Positions 26,817 through 34,772 of a stretch of 64,000 nucleotides of DNA are shown here, in pieces; positions within the stretch are counted from its first letter, which is position 1; each line of letters starts with the position of its first letter. The DNA comes from Amnibacterium setariae (GTDB lineage: Bacteria > Actinomycetota > Actinomycetes > Actinomycetales > Microbacteriaceae): positions 930,001 through 994,000 of the forward strand of contig NZ_QXTG01000002.1 in the NCBI RefSeq assembly GCF_003581425.1, given 5' to 3'. A program made the position numbers and the translations under genes. The notes below the pieces were generated by a model, which ran no database searches, was not told the DNA's origin, and saw only the letters and a list, made by a program, of their open reading frames with translations.

Positions 26817-27743
26817 GTGAAGCAGCTCGACCTCCCCCAGACCGACCTCACCGCATCCGACGTCGTCCTCGGACTCATGCGGATCCCGGACATGAGCGAC
26901 GAGGAGATCCGCACCCTCGTGCGATCCGCGCTCCACGCGGGGGTGACGATGTTCGACCACGCCGACGTGTACGGCGGCGACCACCTCTGCGAGCGCCGGT
27001 TCGGCGAGGCGATGGCCTTCTCGCCCGCCGAGCGCGAGCAGGTCGTCCTCCAGTCGAAGGTCGGCATCCGCGACGGGTACTTCGACTTCTCGACGGAGCA
27101 CATCCTCGCCTCGGTCGACGAGTCGCTCGCGGCGCTGCGCACGGACCACCTCGACGTGCTCCTCCTCCACCGGCCCGACGCGCTGGTCGAGCCGGACGAG
27201 GTGGCGGCCGCCTTCGACGCGCTCGAGTCGGCCGGGAAGGTGCGGCACTTCGGCGTCAGCAACCACACGCCGTACCAGGTGGAGCTGCTGAAGCGGTCGG
27301 TCCGCCAGCCGCTGGCGTTCAACCAGGTGCAGCTGAGCGTCACCCACGCGAACCTGATCGCGGCGGGCGTGGCCTCGAACATGGCCGACCTCGACCAGTC
27401 GATCGACCGCGACAACGGGATCCTCGACTACGCGCGGATCAACGGCATCACGCTGCAGGCGTGGTCGCCGTACCAGGCGGGCTTCTTCACCGGGACCTTC
27501 ATCGGCGACCGCGAGCACTACGCGGAGCTGAACGACGTGCTGGACGAGCTCGCGCAGCGGTACGACGTGACCCCGACCGGCATCGCGACGGCGTGGATCA
27601 CCCGCCACCCCGCGCAGATGCAGGTGATCCTCGGCACGACGAAGCCGGAGCGCGTCCGTCAGGCCGCCGCGGGCTCCGACGTGCGCCTCTCCCGCCCCGA
27701 CTGGTACCGCCTCTTCACGGCCGCGGGGCACACCGTCCCCTGA
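26817..27743 (+). CDS. Aldo/keto reductase (YdhF-like)
   Basis: 308-residue NADPH-dependent TIM-barrel oxidoreductase. Tetrad candidates: Asp in FDHADVYG with the Tyr two residues after it, Lys in VLQSKVGIRDG, and His in LLLHRPD. The cofactor loop is ITLQAWSPYQAG and the C-terminal phosphate-binding part ILGTTKPERVRQ. Length is normal. GTG start, with a weak CACCAT box 7 nt upstream. The carbonyl substrate cannot be predicted. A long inverted-repeat element follows its stop. Confidence 0.92.
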   Translation: MKQLDLPQTDLTASDVVLGLMRIPDMSDEEIRTLVRSALHAGVTMFDHADVYGGDHLCERRFGEAMAFSPAEREQVVLQSKVGIRDGYFDFSTEHILASVDESLAALRTDHLDVLLLHRPDALVEPDEVAAAFDALESAGKVRHFGVSNHTPYQVELLKRSVRQPLAFNQVQLSVTHANLIAAGVASNMADLDQSIDRDNGILDYARINGITLQAWSPYQAGFFTGTFIGDREHYAELNDVLDELAQRYDVTPTGIATAWITRHPAQMQVILGTTKPERVRQAAAGSDVRLSRPDWYRLFTAAGHTVP

Positions 27744-27780
27744 GGCGCCTCCCCCTGCGTCCCCGGGGGCCTGCTCGCGA

Positions 27781-27937
27781 GCACGACGGCAGGACGCAGA
27801 CGCTCGCTCCGTCTTGTCGACGTCGCCGGGTCCTGCCGTCGTGCCCCCGCGAGCGATCCGGCAGGACCTGCTCACTTCAGCAGGACGAGACGCGGCCTCA
27901 GGTCCTGCTGGAGTGAGCAGGTCCTGCTCGATCGCTC
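27781..27937. repeat. Nested inverted-repeat element between convergent genes
   Basis: Two inverted repeats stand side by side. GCACGACGGCAGGAC (27781-27795) pairs perfectly with 27830-27844. A 36-bp arm (27851-27886) pairs with 27902-27937 with three mismatches, one a G-U wobble, around a 15-nt loop. The octamer GCAGGACC or its complement recurs several times. It lies between the aldo/keto reductase and DUF2090 genes and could terminate both; the size and nested structure suggest a dispersed repeat. Confidence 0.75.
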
Positions 27938-27966
27938 TCCTGCGCCGATCGGGGGCGGGAGGCGGG

Positions 27967-28869
27967 TCAGCCGCGGGCGTCGAGGTACGTGCGGACGAAG
28001 TGGGTGTAGTTGTCGGCGACCTGCTTGCGGGCGGTCGCCTCGTCGATCCGCTCGGCGAGCCGGGCCTCGAGGGCGTCCCACCAGTTCGACCGGCCGATGG
28101 CGAACCCGACGAAGCCCTCCACGGGCGCGGCGACGCGCAGCCACTCGTCGAGCTGTTCGGTCGGCGCGTGCCGGCCGAGCACGATGCAGCGGCCGTCGCG
28201 CCCGTCGCGCCGCGCGGCCGCGGCGATCCGCTCCGCGTCCTCCCGCTGCGCGAGGCCCTCGATCTTCCAGATCGCCGGCTCGACGCCGTGGTCCTGGAGG
28301 AACTCGATCGCCGACACGGTCAGGCCCGGCCGCAGCTCCCGGTCGTAGCGGTCCGTGTCGCCGTCGACCTTCGCGCTGTCCTCGTCGGTCGCCGGCACGA
28401 GCAGCTCGACGATGAGGTCGAGCCCGGCGCGGCGGGCCCAGGAGGAGATCGTCGCGACCTTGTCCGCCTGCGCGGCGCGCTGCTGCGGGTCGAGGCCCGG
28501 GTTGTCGCGGATCAGCACCTTCGGGTGCTTCGAGCCGAAGAACTCGGCGTGCGTGCGCCAGTCGTGGCCGTAGGCGAAGTCGAACCACTCCTGCCCGCTC
28601 GCCTCGATCGGCATCGCCAGGCTGACTCGGTCGTCGGCCTGCGCGAGCACCGCGGGCGAGGCGCCGTACTGCTCGTCGACGAGGAACCCGGGGCGGGCGC
28701 CCTCCGGCAGGCCCGGCACGGCGTCGAGCAGGCCCCGGTAGACGAGCAGCTTGTTCGCCGCGATGCTCGCCGCCTGCTCCGGCGTCGGCGCGGACTCGAG
28801 CTCGTACAGCTTCTGCTCGATGCTGTCGCGCTGGTCCATGGCGAGGATGAAGAGGAGCGGTTCGGTCAC
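27967..28869 (-). CDS. DUF2090 protein, 2-deoxy-5-keto-gluconate-6-phosphate aldolase-like
   Basis: 300 residues, soluble, predicted TIM barrel. It matches the DUF2090 domain, which in some actinobacteria is fused C-terminal to 5-dehydro-2-deoxygluconokinase in inositol catabolism: FILAMDQRDSIEQKL at the start, FLVDEQYGA, MPIEASGQEWF, WKIEGL, VLGRHAP and IGRSNWWDAL along the barrel. No inositol genes lie nearby, so the actual sugar phosphate is uncertain. The GTG start near 28869 has no clear Shine-Dalgarno sequence. Divergent from orn. Confidence 0.75.
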   Translation of the reverse strand: MTEPLLFILAMDQRDSIEQKLYELESAPTPEQAASIAANKLLVYRGLLDAVPGLPEGARPGFLVDEQYGASPAVLAQADDRVSLAMPIEASGQEWFDFAYGHDWRTHAEFFGSKHPKVLIRDNPGLDPQQRAAQADKVATISSWARRAGLDLIVELLVPATDEDSAKVDGDTDRYDRELRPGLTVSAIEFLQDHGVEPAIWKIEGLAQREDAERIAAAARRDGRDGRCIVLGRHAPTEQLDEWLRVAAPVEGFVGFAIGRSNWWDALEARLAERIDEATARKQVADNYTHFVRTYLDARG

Positions 28870-28960
28870 CACAGCATGCTGCGCCCGTCCCGCTGCGCGT
28901 CGCGTGCGAGCGGCGGCGCACGACCAGGTGGCCGTCGGGGCCCTCGTTAGGATCGAGCCC

Positions 28961-29572
28961 ATGCCTTCCGGTGACCGTCTCGTGTGGATCGACTGCGAGA
29001 TGACCGGGCTCGACCTGGCGGTCGACGAGCTCGTCGAGGTCGCGGTCGTCGTGACCGACTTCGAGCTGAAGGTCCTCGACCCCGGCTTCGACGTCGTGAT
29101 CAAGCCGTCGGAGGCCGCGAAGGCGCAGATGGGCGACTTCGTCACGAAGATGCACACCACCTCTGGGCTGCTCGAGGCGATGGAGCAGGGCGTGAGCCTC
29201 GAGGAGGCGCAGCGGCAGGTGCTCGAGTACCTGCAGCGCTTCGTGCCGCAGGCGGACACCGCGCCGCTCGCCGGCAACACGATCGGCACCGACCGCGGCT
29301 TCCTCGCGAAGTACATGCCGGACGTCGACCACTTCCTGCACTACCGCAGCATCGACGTCTCCTCGATCAAGGAGCTCGCCCGCCGCTGGTACCCGAAGGT
29401 GTACTACGCGGCGCCCGCGAAGCACGGCGGCCACCGCGCGCTCGCCGACATCCTCGAGTCGGTGCGCGAGCTCGACTACTACCGAGCGACGCTGTTCGTG
29501 CCGCAGCCGGGGCCGACCTCCGAGGACGCCCAGGCGTCCGCGACGCGCATCAGCGAGGCCTTCACGGCGTGA
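28961..29572 (+). CDS. orn: Oligoribonuclease
   Basis: 203-residue 3'-5' exoribonuclease of the DEDDh group that degrades 2-5-nt RNAs, including linear cyclic-di-GMP products. DEDD landmarks: WIDCEMTGLD (Asp11, Glu13), GNTIGTDRGFL, DVSSIKELARRWYP and the HGGHRALADI block with the final His and Asp. Length and sequence are typical. TAGGAT at 28948-28953 is 7 nt before the ATG, consistent with a leaderless transcript. tRNA-His follows directly. Confidence 0.97.
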   Translation: MPSGDRLVWIDCEMTGLDLAVDELVEVAVVVTDFELKVLDPGFDVVIKPSEAAKAQMGDFVTKMHTTSGLLEAMEQGVSLEEAQRQVLEYLQRFVPQADTAPLAGNTIGTDRGFLAKYMPDVDHFLHYRSIDVSSIKELARRWYPKVYYAAPAKHGGHRALADILESVRELDYYRATLFVPQPGPTSEDAQASATRISEAFTA

Positions 29573-29593
29573 GCCGCGGCTCCGCCGCTCCGG

Positions 29594-29599
29594 TACACT
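29594..29599 (+). promoter_or_regulatory. -10 box of tRNA-His
   Basis: TACACT, 31 nt before the tRNA. It is identical to the hexamer upstream of tRNA-Arg in this window. No strong -35 is visible. Confidence 0.45.
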
Positions 29600-29630
29600 T
29601 CTCGAGGTCCCGCGGCGACGCGGGCGCGTG

Positions 29631-29706
29631 GTGGGCGTAGCTCAGTTGGTAGAGCGCTGGCTTGTGGTGCCGGAAGTCGCGGGTTCGAGTCCCGTCGTCC
29701 ACCCCA
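29631..29706 (+). tRNA. tRNA-His (anticodon GTG)
   Basis: 73-nt cloverleaf plus encoded CCA: acceptor GTGGGCG / CGTCCAC, D-arm TAGCTCAGTTGGTAGAGC, anticodon loop CTTGTGG with anticodon GTG, and T-arm GCGGGTTCGAGTCCCGT. The base before position 1 is G (29630), giving the G-1 that histidyl-tRNA synthetase needs, opposite discriminator C. Confidence 0.97.
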
Positions 29707-29713
29707 TCCCCTC

Positions 29714-29728
29714 CCGGTCCCGGACCGG
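29714..29728 (+). terminator. Terminator of tRNA-His
   Basis: CCGGTCC / GGACCGG (29714-29728) forms a compact hairpin 7 nt after the CCA, followed by TTCTCG. Confidence 0.5.
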
Positions 29729-29749
29729 TTCTCGACTCGGCCGCGCCGG

Positions 29750-29968
29750 TCACTCCTCGCGGTCGTCGTCGCCGCCCCGGTCGCGGCGCCGCCGGTCCTC
29801 GTAGGCCGGCAGCAGCAGGACGAGCGCGAGCAGGCCGAGCGAGCCGCCGATGAACGGCAGCGCGTCCAGGTCCTGGCCGCGGGACAGCTGGATGGAGATC
29901 CTCGCCGCCGAGGAGATGATCAGCCAGAGGGCCATCGCGGCGTAGACGAAGGTGATCGTCGTCCTCAT
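29750..29968 (-). CDS. Small two-helix membrane protein (paralogue 1)
   Basis: 72 residues: helices at about 5-25 and 41-60 separated by the conserved loop ARISIQLSRGQDLDALPFI, and an acidic/basic C-terminus (AYEDRRRRDRGGDDDREE). A clear paralogue of the next gene, sharing the DALPFI and LLLPAYEDRR segments. Function unknown. ATG 29968 is preferred over an upstream start. Confidence 0.7.
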   Translation of the reverse strand: MRTTITFVYAAMALWLIISSAARISIQLSRGQDLDALPFIGGSLGLLALVLLLPAYEDRRRRDRGGDDDREE

Positions 29969-30036
29969 GCGCACCAGCCTGCGGTACACCGGATGGACGT
30001 CTTCCGCACGCCGCCCCTGCCGCGTGCGCGATCGGG

Positions 30037-30276
30037 CTACCGCTCAGGCCCGGCCTCCGCGTCCGCCGCGGCCTCCGCCTCCCGGTGCCGGGTGAGGCGC
30101 CGGTCCTCGTACGCCGGCAGGAGGAGCACGAGGCCGACGAGGCCGATCCCGCCGCTGATGAACGGCAGCGCGTCGACCTCCTGCCCCGCGCCGAGCTGGA
30201 TCGCGATGCGCGCGCCCGCGGCGATCAGCAGCCAGAACGCCATGAGGACGTAGACCACGAGCAGGAGCGACCGCAT
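30037..30276 (-). CDS. Small two-helix membrane protein (paralogue 2)
   Basis: 79 residues with the same architecture as the 72-residue protein downstream: helix, loop ARIAIQLGAGQEVDALPFI, helix ending LLLPAYEDRR, charged tail. The two genes lie in tandem about 70 nt apart, the product of a duplication. The conserved loop between helices is the part most likely to carry function. ATG 30276 start. Confidence 0.7.
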   Translation of the reverse strand: MRSLLLVVYVLMAFWLLIAAGARIAIQLGAGQEVDALPFISGGIGLVGLVLLLPAYEDRRLTRHREAEAAADAEAGPER

Positions 30277-30380
30277 GGTCCCAGGATGGCGCACCGCACC
30301 GAGGGCCCCGGCCGGATGCGCGCGACGCCGTGCCCGTGCTGCGCACCGCGCGCCGGACCGCGCCCGGCTAGCGTCGGAGG

Positions 30381-30731
30381 ATGCCCGTGCAGCTCCCCGC
30401 CGACGAGTTCGAGCGCCTCGTGGAGGCGGAGCTCGACGCGCTGCCGGCGGACATGCTCGAGGGGCTCGAGAACATCGCGTTCGTGATCGAGGACGAGCCG
30501 GACGACGACGAGGACCTCTTCGGGCGCTACGAGGGGGTCGACCTCACGCAGCGCGGCCAGTACGGCTTCGGCGAGCTGCCCGACCGGATCGTGCTGTTCC
30601 GGCTCCCCCACCTCGACGCGGCGGAGTCGCTGCAGGAGCTCCGCGACGAGGTGCGCACGACGCTCGTGCACGAGATCGGCCACTTCTACGGCCTCGACGA
30701 CGACCGGCTCCACGAGCTCGGCTGGGCCTGA
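30381..30731 (+). CDS. Zincin-like metallopeptidase family protein (DUF1025 type)
   Basis: 116 residues. The C-terminal half carries HEIGHFYGLDDDRLHELG, an H-E-x-x-H zinc motif with a downstream His/Glu, matching the small 'metallopeptidase family' proteins common in bacteria. The N-terminal half is acidic (EDEPDDDEDLFGRYEGV). No export signal. Peptidase activity has not been shown for most members. TAGCGT at 30369-30374 lies 6 nt before the ATG, so the mRNA is probably leaderless. Confidence 0.88.
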   Translation: MPVQLPADEFERLVEAELDALPADMLEGLENIAFVIEDEPDDDEDLFGRYEGVDLTQRGQYGFGELPDRIVLFRLPHLDAAESLQELRDEVRTTLVHEIGHFYGLDDDRLHELGWA

Positions 30732-30764
30732 CTCCCGGCGCCCTGCGACCGCCGCCCGGATGCA

Positions 30765-30815
30765 CGACGCGCTCCGCGTCGTCGCGCCGGGGGCGGGACG
30801 ACGGGGAGCGCGTCG
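30765..30815. terminator. Bidirectional terminator-like inverted repeat
   Basis: CGACGCGCTCC (30765-30775) pairs perfectly with 30805-30815, with a smaller GACGACG/CGTCGTC complementarity inside. It lies between the convergent metallopeptidase gene and the 92-residue protein gene. Confidence 0.5.
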
Positions 30816-30830
30816 CGGCGGGAGCCGGGA

Positions 30831-31109
30831 TCAGAGGTGCTCGGACTCCTCGTTCGGGTCGGCCTGGCCCTGCAGGTTGTCGCTGTCCTTCGCGTCGAAC
30901 GAGTAGCGGACGTACTGCTCGCCGTTCAGCTCGCGGGTCTCGCCCGCGGCGTACTCGAACATCGCGTCGGTGCCGTCGACGAGCGCGTACTGGGTGATCC
31001 GGGGCTCCGGGGCGCCGTCCTGGAGGAACCGGTGCTCGGTGGTGCCCTCCAGCGGACCGTCGAGGTACTCCGCGACGTACTTGGCGGGTTCGGAGGAGGT
31101 GTCGCTCAT
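30831..31109 (-). CDS. Hypothetical acidic protein
   Basis: 92 residues, soluble, acidic, with a beta-rich middle (KYVAEYLDGPLEGTTEHRFL, ITQYALVDG, FEYAAGETRELNGEQYVRYSFD). No known motif. Its ATG overlaps the stop of the P-loop kinase gene by 4 nt, but a TATCCT box about 8 nt upstream suggests an additional promoter of its own. Last gene of the YkoEDC chain. Confidence 0.65.
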   Translation of the reverse strand: MSDTSSEPAKYVAEYLDGPLEGTTEHRFLQDGAPEPRITQYALVDGTDAMFEYAAGETRELNGEQYVRYSFDAKDSDNLQGQADPNEESEHL

Positions 31110-31699
31110 GGCCGACGAGGATAGTGAACGTCTCCGGTGCGCGCGCCGAACAGCGCCTGCGCGAACCGTCGGCCGTCGACGACGAGATCCGCGGAGCGCA
31201 CCGGGTCCTCGCGGGCGATGAAGGCGCGCTCCTGGCGCGCCCACCGCTCCCAGTGCGGCGCATAGCCCTCCCCGTCGCGGTCGAGGGCGCGGGCCCGCCG
31301 CTCGGGCGACGCCAGCTCGACCCAGATCCGCAGGTCCGCGAACGCCGCCGCGCGGCGCGAGAGCGCGCCGCAGCCCTCGACCACGAGCGGCCCGGGCGGC
31401 AGGCGGAGGGCTTCTGCGGGGCGGTCCGCCGCCCAGTCCCAGCGTCGGAGCCCGGTCGGCGCGCCGGCCGCCCGCGGCACGAGCGCCCGGTCGACGAGGG
31501 CGTCGGCGGCGGCGGTCAGGCCGTCCCAGCCCGGGTACGCGTCGTCGAGCCGGAGCAGCGCTCCGTGCCGGGCGAGCGCGGCCGCGAAGGTCGTCTTGCC
31601 GGACCCGCTGCGGCCGTCGACGAGCACGACCGCGTCCGGCCGGCCGCGTAGCGCGCGCTCCGCCGCCGCGAGCGCGAGCGCGGGGTCGATCCCGGTCAC
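31106..31699 (-). CDS. P-loop kinase, uridine/pantothenate-kinase-like
   Basis: 197 residues. Walker A GRSGSGKT (after VVLVDG) and a following RLDDAYPGWDGL with the Asp typical of substrate binding in nucleoside/metabolite kinases; GPLVVEGCGAL acts as Walker B-like strand and a WERWARQERAF lid segment follows. The GTG start overlaps the stop of ykoC (GTGA), so it is in the TPP-riboswitch operon. A role in phosphorylating a thiamine precursor is possible but unproven; its family is generic. Confidence 0.7.
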   Translation of the reverse strand: MTGIDPALALAAAERALRGRPDAVVLVDGRSGSGKTTFAAALARHGALLRLDDAYPGWDGLTAAADALVDRALVPRAAGAPTGLRRWDWAADRPAEALRLPPGPLVVEGCGALSRRAAAFADLRIWVELASPERRARALDRDGEGYAPHWERWARQERAFIAREDPVRSADLVVDGRRFAQALFGARTGDVHYPRRP

Positions 31700-32454
31700 T
31701 GGAGGAGCACGAAGCGGTAGGTGCCCGCGATCAGGCCCGCGGCCACCGCGCCCCCGGCGACGACGAGCCCCGCGAGCAGCACCGCGAGGTCCGGGCGGCC
31801 GAACCGGGACGGGCGCGACCACGTCCGCGGCCCCGGCGCACCGAGCCCGCGCGCCTCCATCGCCGTCGCGAGCGCGACCGCACGCCGCAGGGCCACGACG
31901 AGCAGCGCGAACGCCTGCCCGGGCAGCCGGCGCACGCGACCCCGGTCGCCCACGCCGCGGGCGCGGCGGGCGAGCGCGATGGTCCGCCAGTCCTCGCCGA
32001 GCACCTCGAAGAGCCGCACGCCGGCGAGTCCCGCGAGCACGAACCGGTCGGGCAGGTGCAGCCGCTGGCCGAGCGCGTCGGCGAGCCGCGTCGCGTCGAG
32101 GTCGGTGAGCAGCACGACCGCGGGCAGCGCGACGGCGAGCAGCCGCAGGCCGGTCGCGATCGCGAGCGCGATGGAGCCGTCGCTGACGGCCACGAGCCCG
32201 ATCCGCAGGTGCACGGTCCCGCTCTCCCGGCCGTACAGCAGCACCGTGAGCGCGACGAGCACCGAGGCGACGGCGACCGCGGCGGTACGCGGAGCGAGGC
32301 GCCCCAGGGGCACGCGCGCGAGCGGTGCGAACAGGGCGACGAGCACGACGGCCGCCGTCGCGGTCACCGCGTCGAGGCTGAGCAGCAGGACCAGGTCGAT
32401 GAGCAGCACGACCCCGATCGCGGTGAGCGGGTTCACGGCCGCGACGCGGGTCAC
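31696..32454 (-). CDS. ykoC: ECF transporter transmembrane component (EcfT), YkoC-like
   Basis: 252 residues with five or six membrane helices and the coupling motif region RLFEVLGEDWRTIALARRARGVG (A-R-R-A-R-G) that docks on the ATPases, followed by MEARGLG, the second conserved A-R-G motif. It is the T-component passing ATP energy to the substrate-binding subunit. GTG start overlaps the ATPase stop by 4 nt. Assigned to YkoC by context: YkoE-like gene, double ATPase and TPP riboswitch. Confidence 0.85.
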   Translation of the reverse strand: MTRVAAVNPLTAIGVVLLIDLVLLLSLDAVTATAAVVLVALFAPLARVPLGRLAPRTAAVAVASVLVALTVLLYGRESGTVHLRIGLVAVSDGSIALAIATGLRLLAVALPAVVLLTDLDATRLADALGQRLHLPDRFVLAGLAGVRLFEVLGEDWRTIALARRARGVGDRGRVRRLPGQAFALLVVALRRAVALATAMEARGLGAPGPRTWSRPSRFGRPDLAVLLAGLVVAGGAVAAGLIAGTYRFVLLQ

Positions 32455-33881
32455 GCCGACACCTCCGCGGCCCGCCCGACCGGCACGACGCGGTGCGCGG
32501 CAGCGGCGAGCAGCGGGTCGTGCGTGACGGCGAGCACGCCGGTGCCGTCCGCGACGACGTCCGCGAGCAGCCGGACCAGGGCGGCCCAGGTCGTCGCGTC
32601 CTGCCCGAACGTCGGCTCGTCGAGCACGACGAGCCGCGGCGCCGCGGCGAGCGCGCTGCCGACCGAGAGCCGCCGCTGCTGGCCGCCGGAGAGGGTGAAG
32701 GGGTTCGCCTCGGCCAGCGGGGCGAGCCCGAGCCGGTCGAGCAGGTCGTCGACGCGGGCCCGCCGGCGCGCCTCCGGGACCTTGAGCGCCCGCAGGCCGA
32801 CGCCGAGCTCCTCGCGCACGGTGCCGGTCAGGAACTGGTGCTGCGGGGACTGGAAGACGACCGCGATGCGCGTCAGGAGGTCGCGGGACCGCCACCGCTC
32901 CGGCTCGCCGCGGAGGCCGGCCGCGAGCGCCGCGGTCGGTCCGACGCGCCCCGAGACGGGCGGGAGGAGCCCGCCGAGCGTGAGCCCGAGCGTCGTCTTC
33001 CCGGCGCCGTTCGGTCCCACGACGGCGGTCAGCCGACCGCCGTCCAGGCCGAGGTCGCCGATGCGCGCCACCGGTCGGCCGCGTCCGACGACGAGGCCCT
33101 CCGCGCGGATCAGGCCCTCGCCGGGCGCCGCCGGCACCGGCACGACGGGACTCAGGCCCGGCACCCACACGCCCGCGGCGGCGAGCGCGGGACCGTGGGC
33201 CGCGAGCACCGCGCGCGACGGCCCGTCGGCCAGCACGCCCTCGCGGCCGAGCACGACGACGCGGTCGACGGCGTCCTGCCACGTGGCGACGCGGTGCTCG
33301 ACCACCACGAGGGTCGCGCCGGACGCCGCGACGCCGCGCGCGACGGCGTCGCGCACCTCCTCCACGCCCTCGGGGTCGAGGTTCGCGGTCGGCTCGTCGA
33401 GCAGCACGAGGCCCGGCGCCATCGCGAGCACGCCGGCGAGCGCGAGGCGCTGCTTCTGGCCGCCGGACAGGGCCGTCGCCGACGCGTCGCCGGGCACGGC
33501 GAGGCCGACCTCGGCGAGCGCGGCGGGCACCCGCCGCCGGATCTCCTCGATCGGCACCCCGAGGTTCTCCGGGCCGAACGCGACGTCGTCGGCGACCCGG
33601 GGCAGGATCACCTGCGACTCGGGGTCCTGCAGCACGAAGCCGGCCCGGCCGGGCGCCGGGCGGCGGCCGTCGATCAACAGCTCGCCCCGCGCCTCCCCCT
33701 GGTCGTCGCCGAGCACGCCGGCGAGCGCCGCCAGCAGCGTCGACTTGCCGCTGCCGGAGGCGCCGAGCAGCAGGACACGCTCCCCCGGCTCGACGACGAG
33801 GTCGAGCCCGTCGACCGCCCAGGCGAGGCGGCCGCCGTGGCGCCAGCCCCAGCCGCGCGCCTCGATGCGGGCGGCCGTCAC
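32451..33881 (-). CDS. ykoD: ECF transporter double ATPase, YkoD-like
   Basis: 476 residues, two fused ABC ATPases. First half: GASGSGKST, Q-loop FVLQDPESQ, LSGGQKQRLA, VLLDEPTANLD, switch His in EHRVA. Second half: GPNGAGKTT, VFQSPQHQF, LSGGQQRRLS, VVLDEPTFGQD, THD. The fused form corresponds to B. subtilis YkoD, energising uptake of hydroxymethylpyrimidine or thiamine through YkoE. GTG start overlaps ykoE by 4 nt. Confidence 0.9.
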   Translation of the reverse strand: MTAARIEARGWGWRHGGRLAWAVDGLDLVVEPGERVLLLGASGSGKSTLLAALAGVLGDDQGEARGELLIDGRRPAPGRAGFVLQDPESQVILPRVADDVAFGPENLGVPIEEIRRRVPAALAEVGLAVPGDASATALSGGQKQRLALAGVLAMAPGLVLLDEPTANLDPEGVEEVRDAVARGVAASGATLVVVEHRVATWQDAVDRVVVLGREGVLADGPSRAVLAAHGPALAAAGVWVPGLSPVVPVPAAPGEGLIRAEGLVVGRGRPVARIGDLGLDGGRLTAVVGPNGAGKTTLGLTLGGLLPPVSGRVGPTAALAAGLRGEPERWRSRDLLTRIAVVFQSPQHQFLTGTVREELGVGLRALKVPEARRRARVDDLLDRLGLAPLAEANPFTLSGGQQRRLSVGSALAAAPRLVVLDEPTFGQDATTWAALVRLLADVVADGTGVLAVTHDPLLAAAAHRVVPVGRAAEVSA

Positions 33882-34492
33882 ACCGCGCGTCGGGCGGCGC
33901 GTCCGCTCGCGAACCGGTCGAGCACGCCCGTCGCCGCGATCGCGCGCACGAGCGGCGAGCAGACCAGGCCGACGACCGCACCGGACACGACCGTCGAGAC
34001 GGCGTAGACGACGGCGAAGGCGGGCGTGGACCCCGCGTAGTAGAGCGGGAGGTCGACGAGGCACTCCCCGATCCCGGCGCCGGCACCGGCGAGCAGCGCC
34101 GCGACCGGGCCGAACGAGCGGTACAGCAGGATCGCGAAGACGATCTCGGCGCCGAGACCCTGCACGAGGCCCGACAGCAGCACGACCGCGCCGTAGTAGG
34201 GGAAGACGAGCAGCTCGAGCGCCGCGGCGACGAACTCCGCGTACAGCGCCGCGCCGGGCTTGCGGACGATGAGGCCGGCGAGCGGGCCCGCGATCAGCCA
34301 CGGCCCGTTCAGGACGCCCTGCAGGCCGGGGAGCAGCGGCTTCAGCGCCTCGCCCGGCCCGGTGGAGAGCGCGATCCACGCGATGAAGATCACCGCGCAC
34401 GCGACGGCGACGACGCTGGCGACGACGATGTCGACGACGCGCCAGCGGAGGGTGCGACCGGTGGTGGTCGCGGTGGATGACGTGATGGTCAT
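33878..34492 (-). CDS. ykoE: ECF transporter substrate-binding (S) component, YkoE-like
   Basis: 204 residues with about six membrane helices, of the YkoE family (VVDIVVASVVAVACAVIFIAW, LAGLIVRKPGAALYAEFVAA, GAEIVFAILLYR, GIGECLVDLPLYY). In B. subtilis YkoE takes up a thiamine precursor. ATG 34492 is the first gene after a TPP riboswitch, which fixes the ligand class as thiamine-related. Operon order E-D-C with GTGA overlaps. Confidence 0.9.
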   Translation of the reverse strand: MTITSSTATTTGRTLRWRVVDIVVASVVAVACAVIFIAWIALSTGPGEALKPLLPGLQGVLNGPWLIAGPLAGLIVRKPGAALYAEFVAAALELLVFPYYGAVVLLSGLVQGLGAEIVFAILLYRSFGPVAALLAGAGAGIGECLVDLPLYYAGSTPAFAVVYAVSTVVSGAVVGLVCSPLVRAIAATGVLDRFASGRAARRAV

Positions 34493-34529
34493 GGTGCCCG
34501 CCTCGGAAGGATCGAGCACGGGCGGTGTG

Positions 34530-34650
34530 AAGAGTCCTCCCTGCGCCGGCATGATCCGGATCAGGTCTGGGGCACGGCCGTCGGCCGCGCCCCACGGTCG
34601 GAGCTTGGAGCAGCTCCCTCTCAGCCCGGCTCACCGGACTCCCGTGTCAC
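34530..34650 (-). promoter_or_regulatory. TPP (thiamine pyrophosphate) riboswitch
   Basis: On the minus strand: P1 pairing GAGTCC with GGACTC, the thi-box CTGAGAGG (after CCGGTGAGCCGGG) and the second consensus block ACCTGATCCGGATCATGCC with GCGCAGGGAGG. A GC-rich variable stem lies between. The leader after P1 contains CCGCC (near 34520) that can pair with GGCGG just before the start codon, suggesting translational control. A TAGGAT -10 (34655-34660) precedes the element. Confidence 0.95.
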
Positions 34651-34772
34651 GCCGATCCTAGGCCCTTCGTTCTGCAGGCACCCGTCGCCCAGACAGCTCG
34701 CACGGATCGAGGCCGCGCTGGTGGCCCTCTCCGTCTCGGAGGCGTGACGTGCCTACGAAACGAAGTCGTTGG

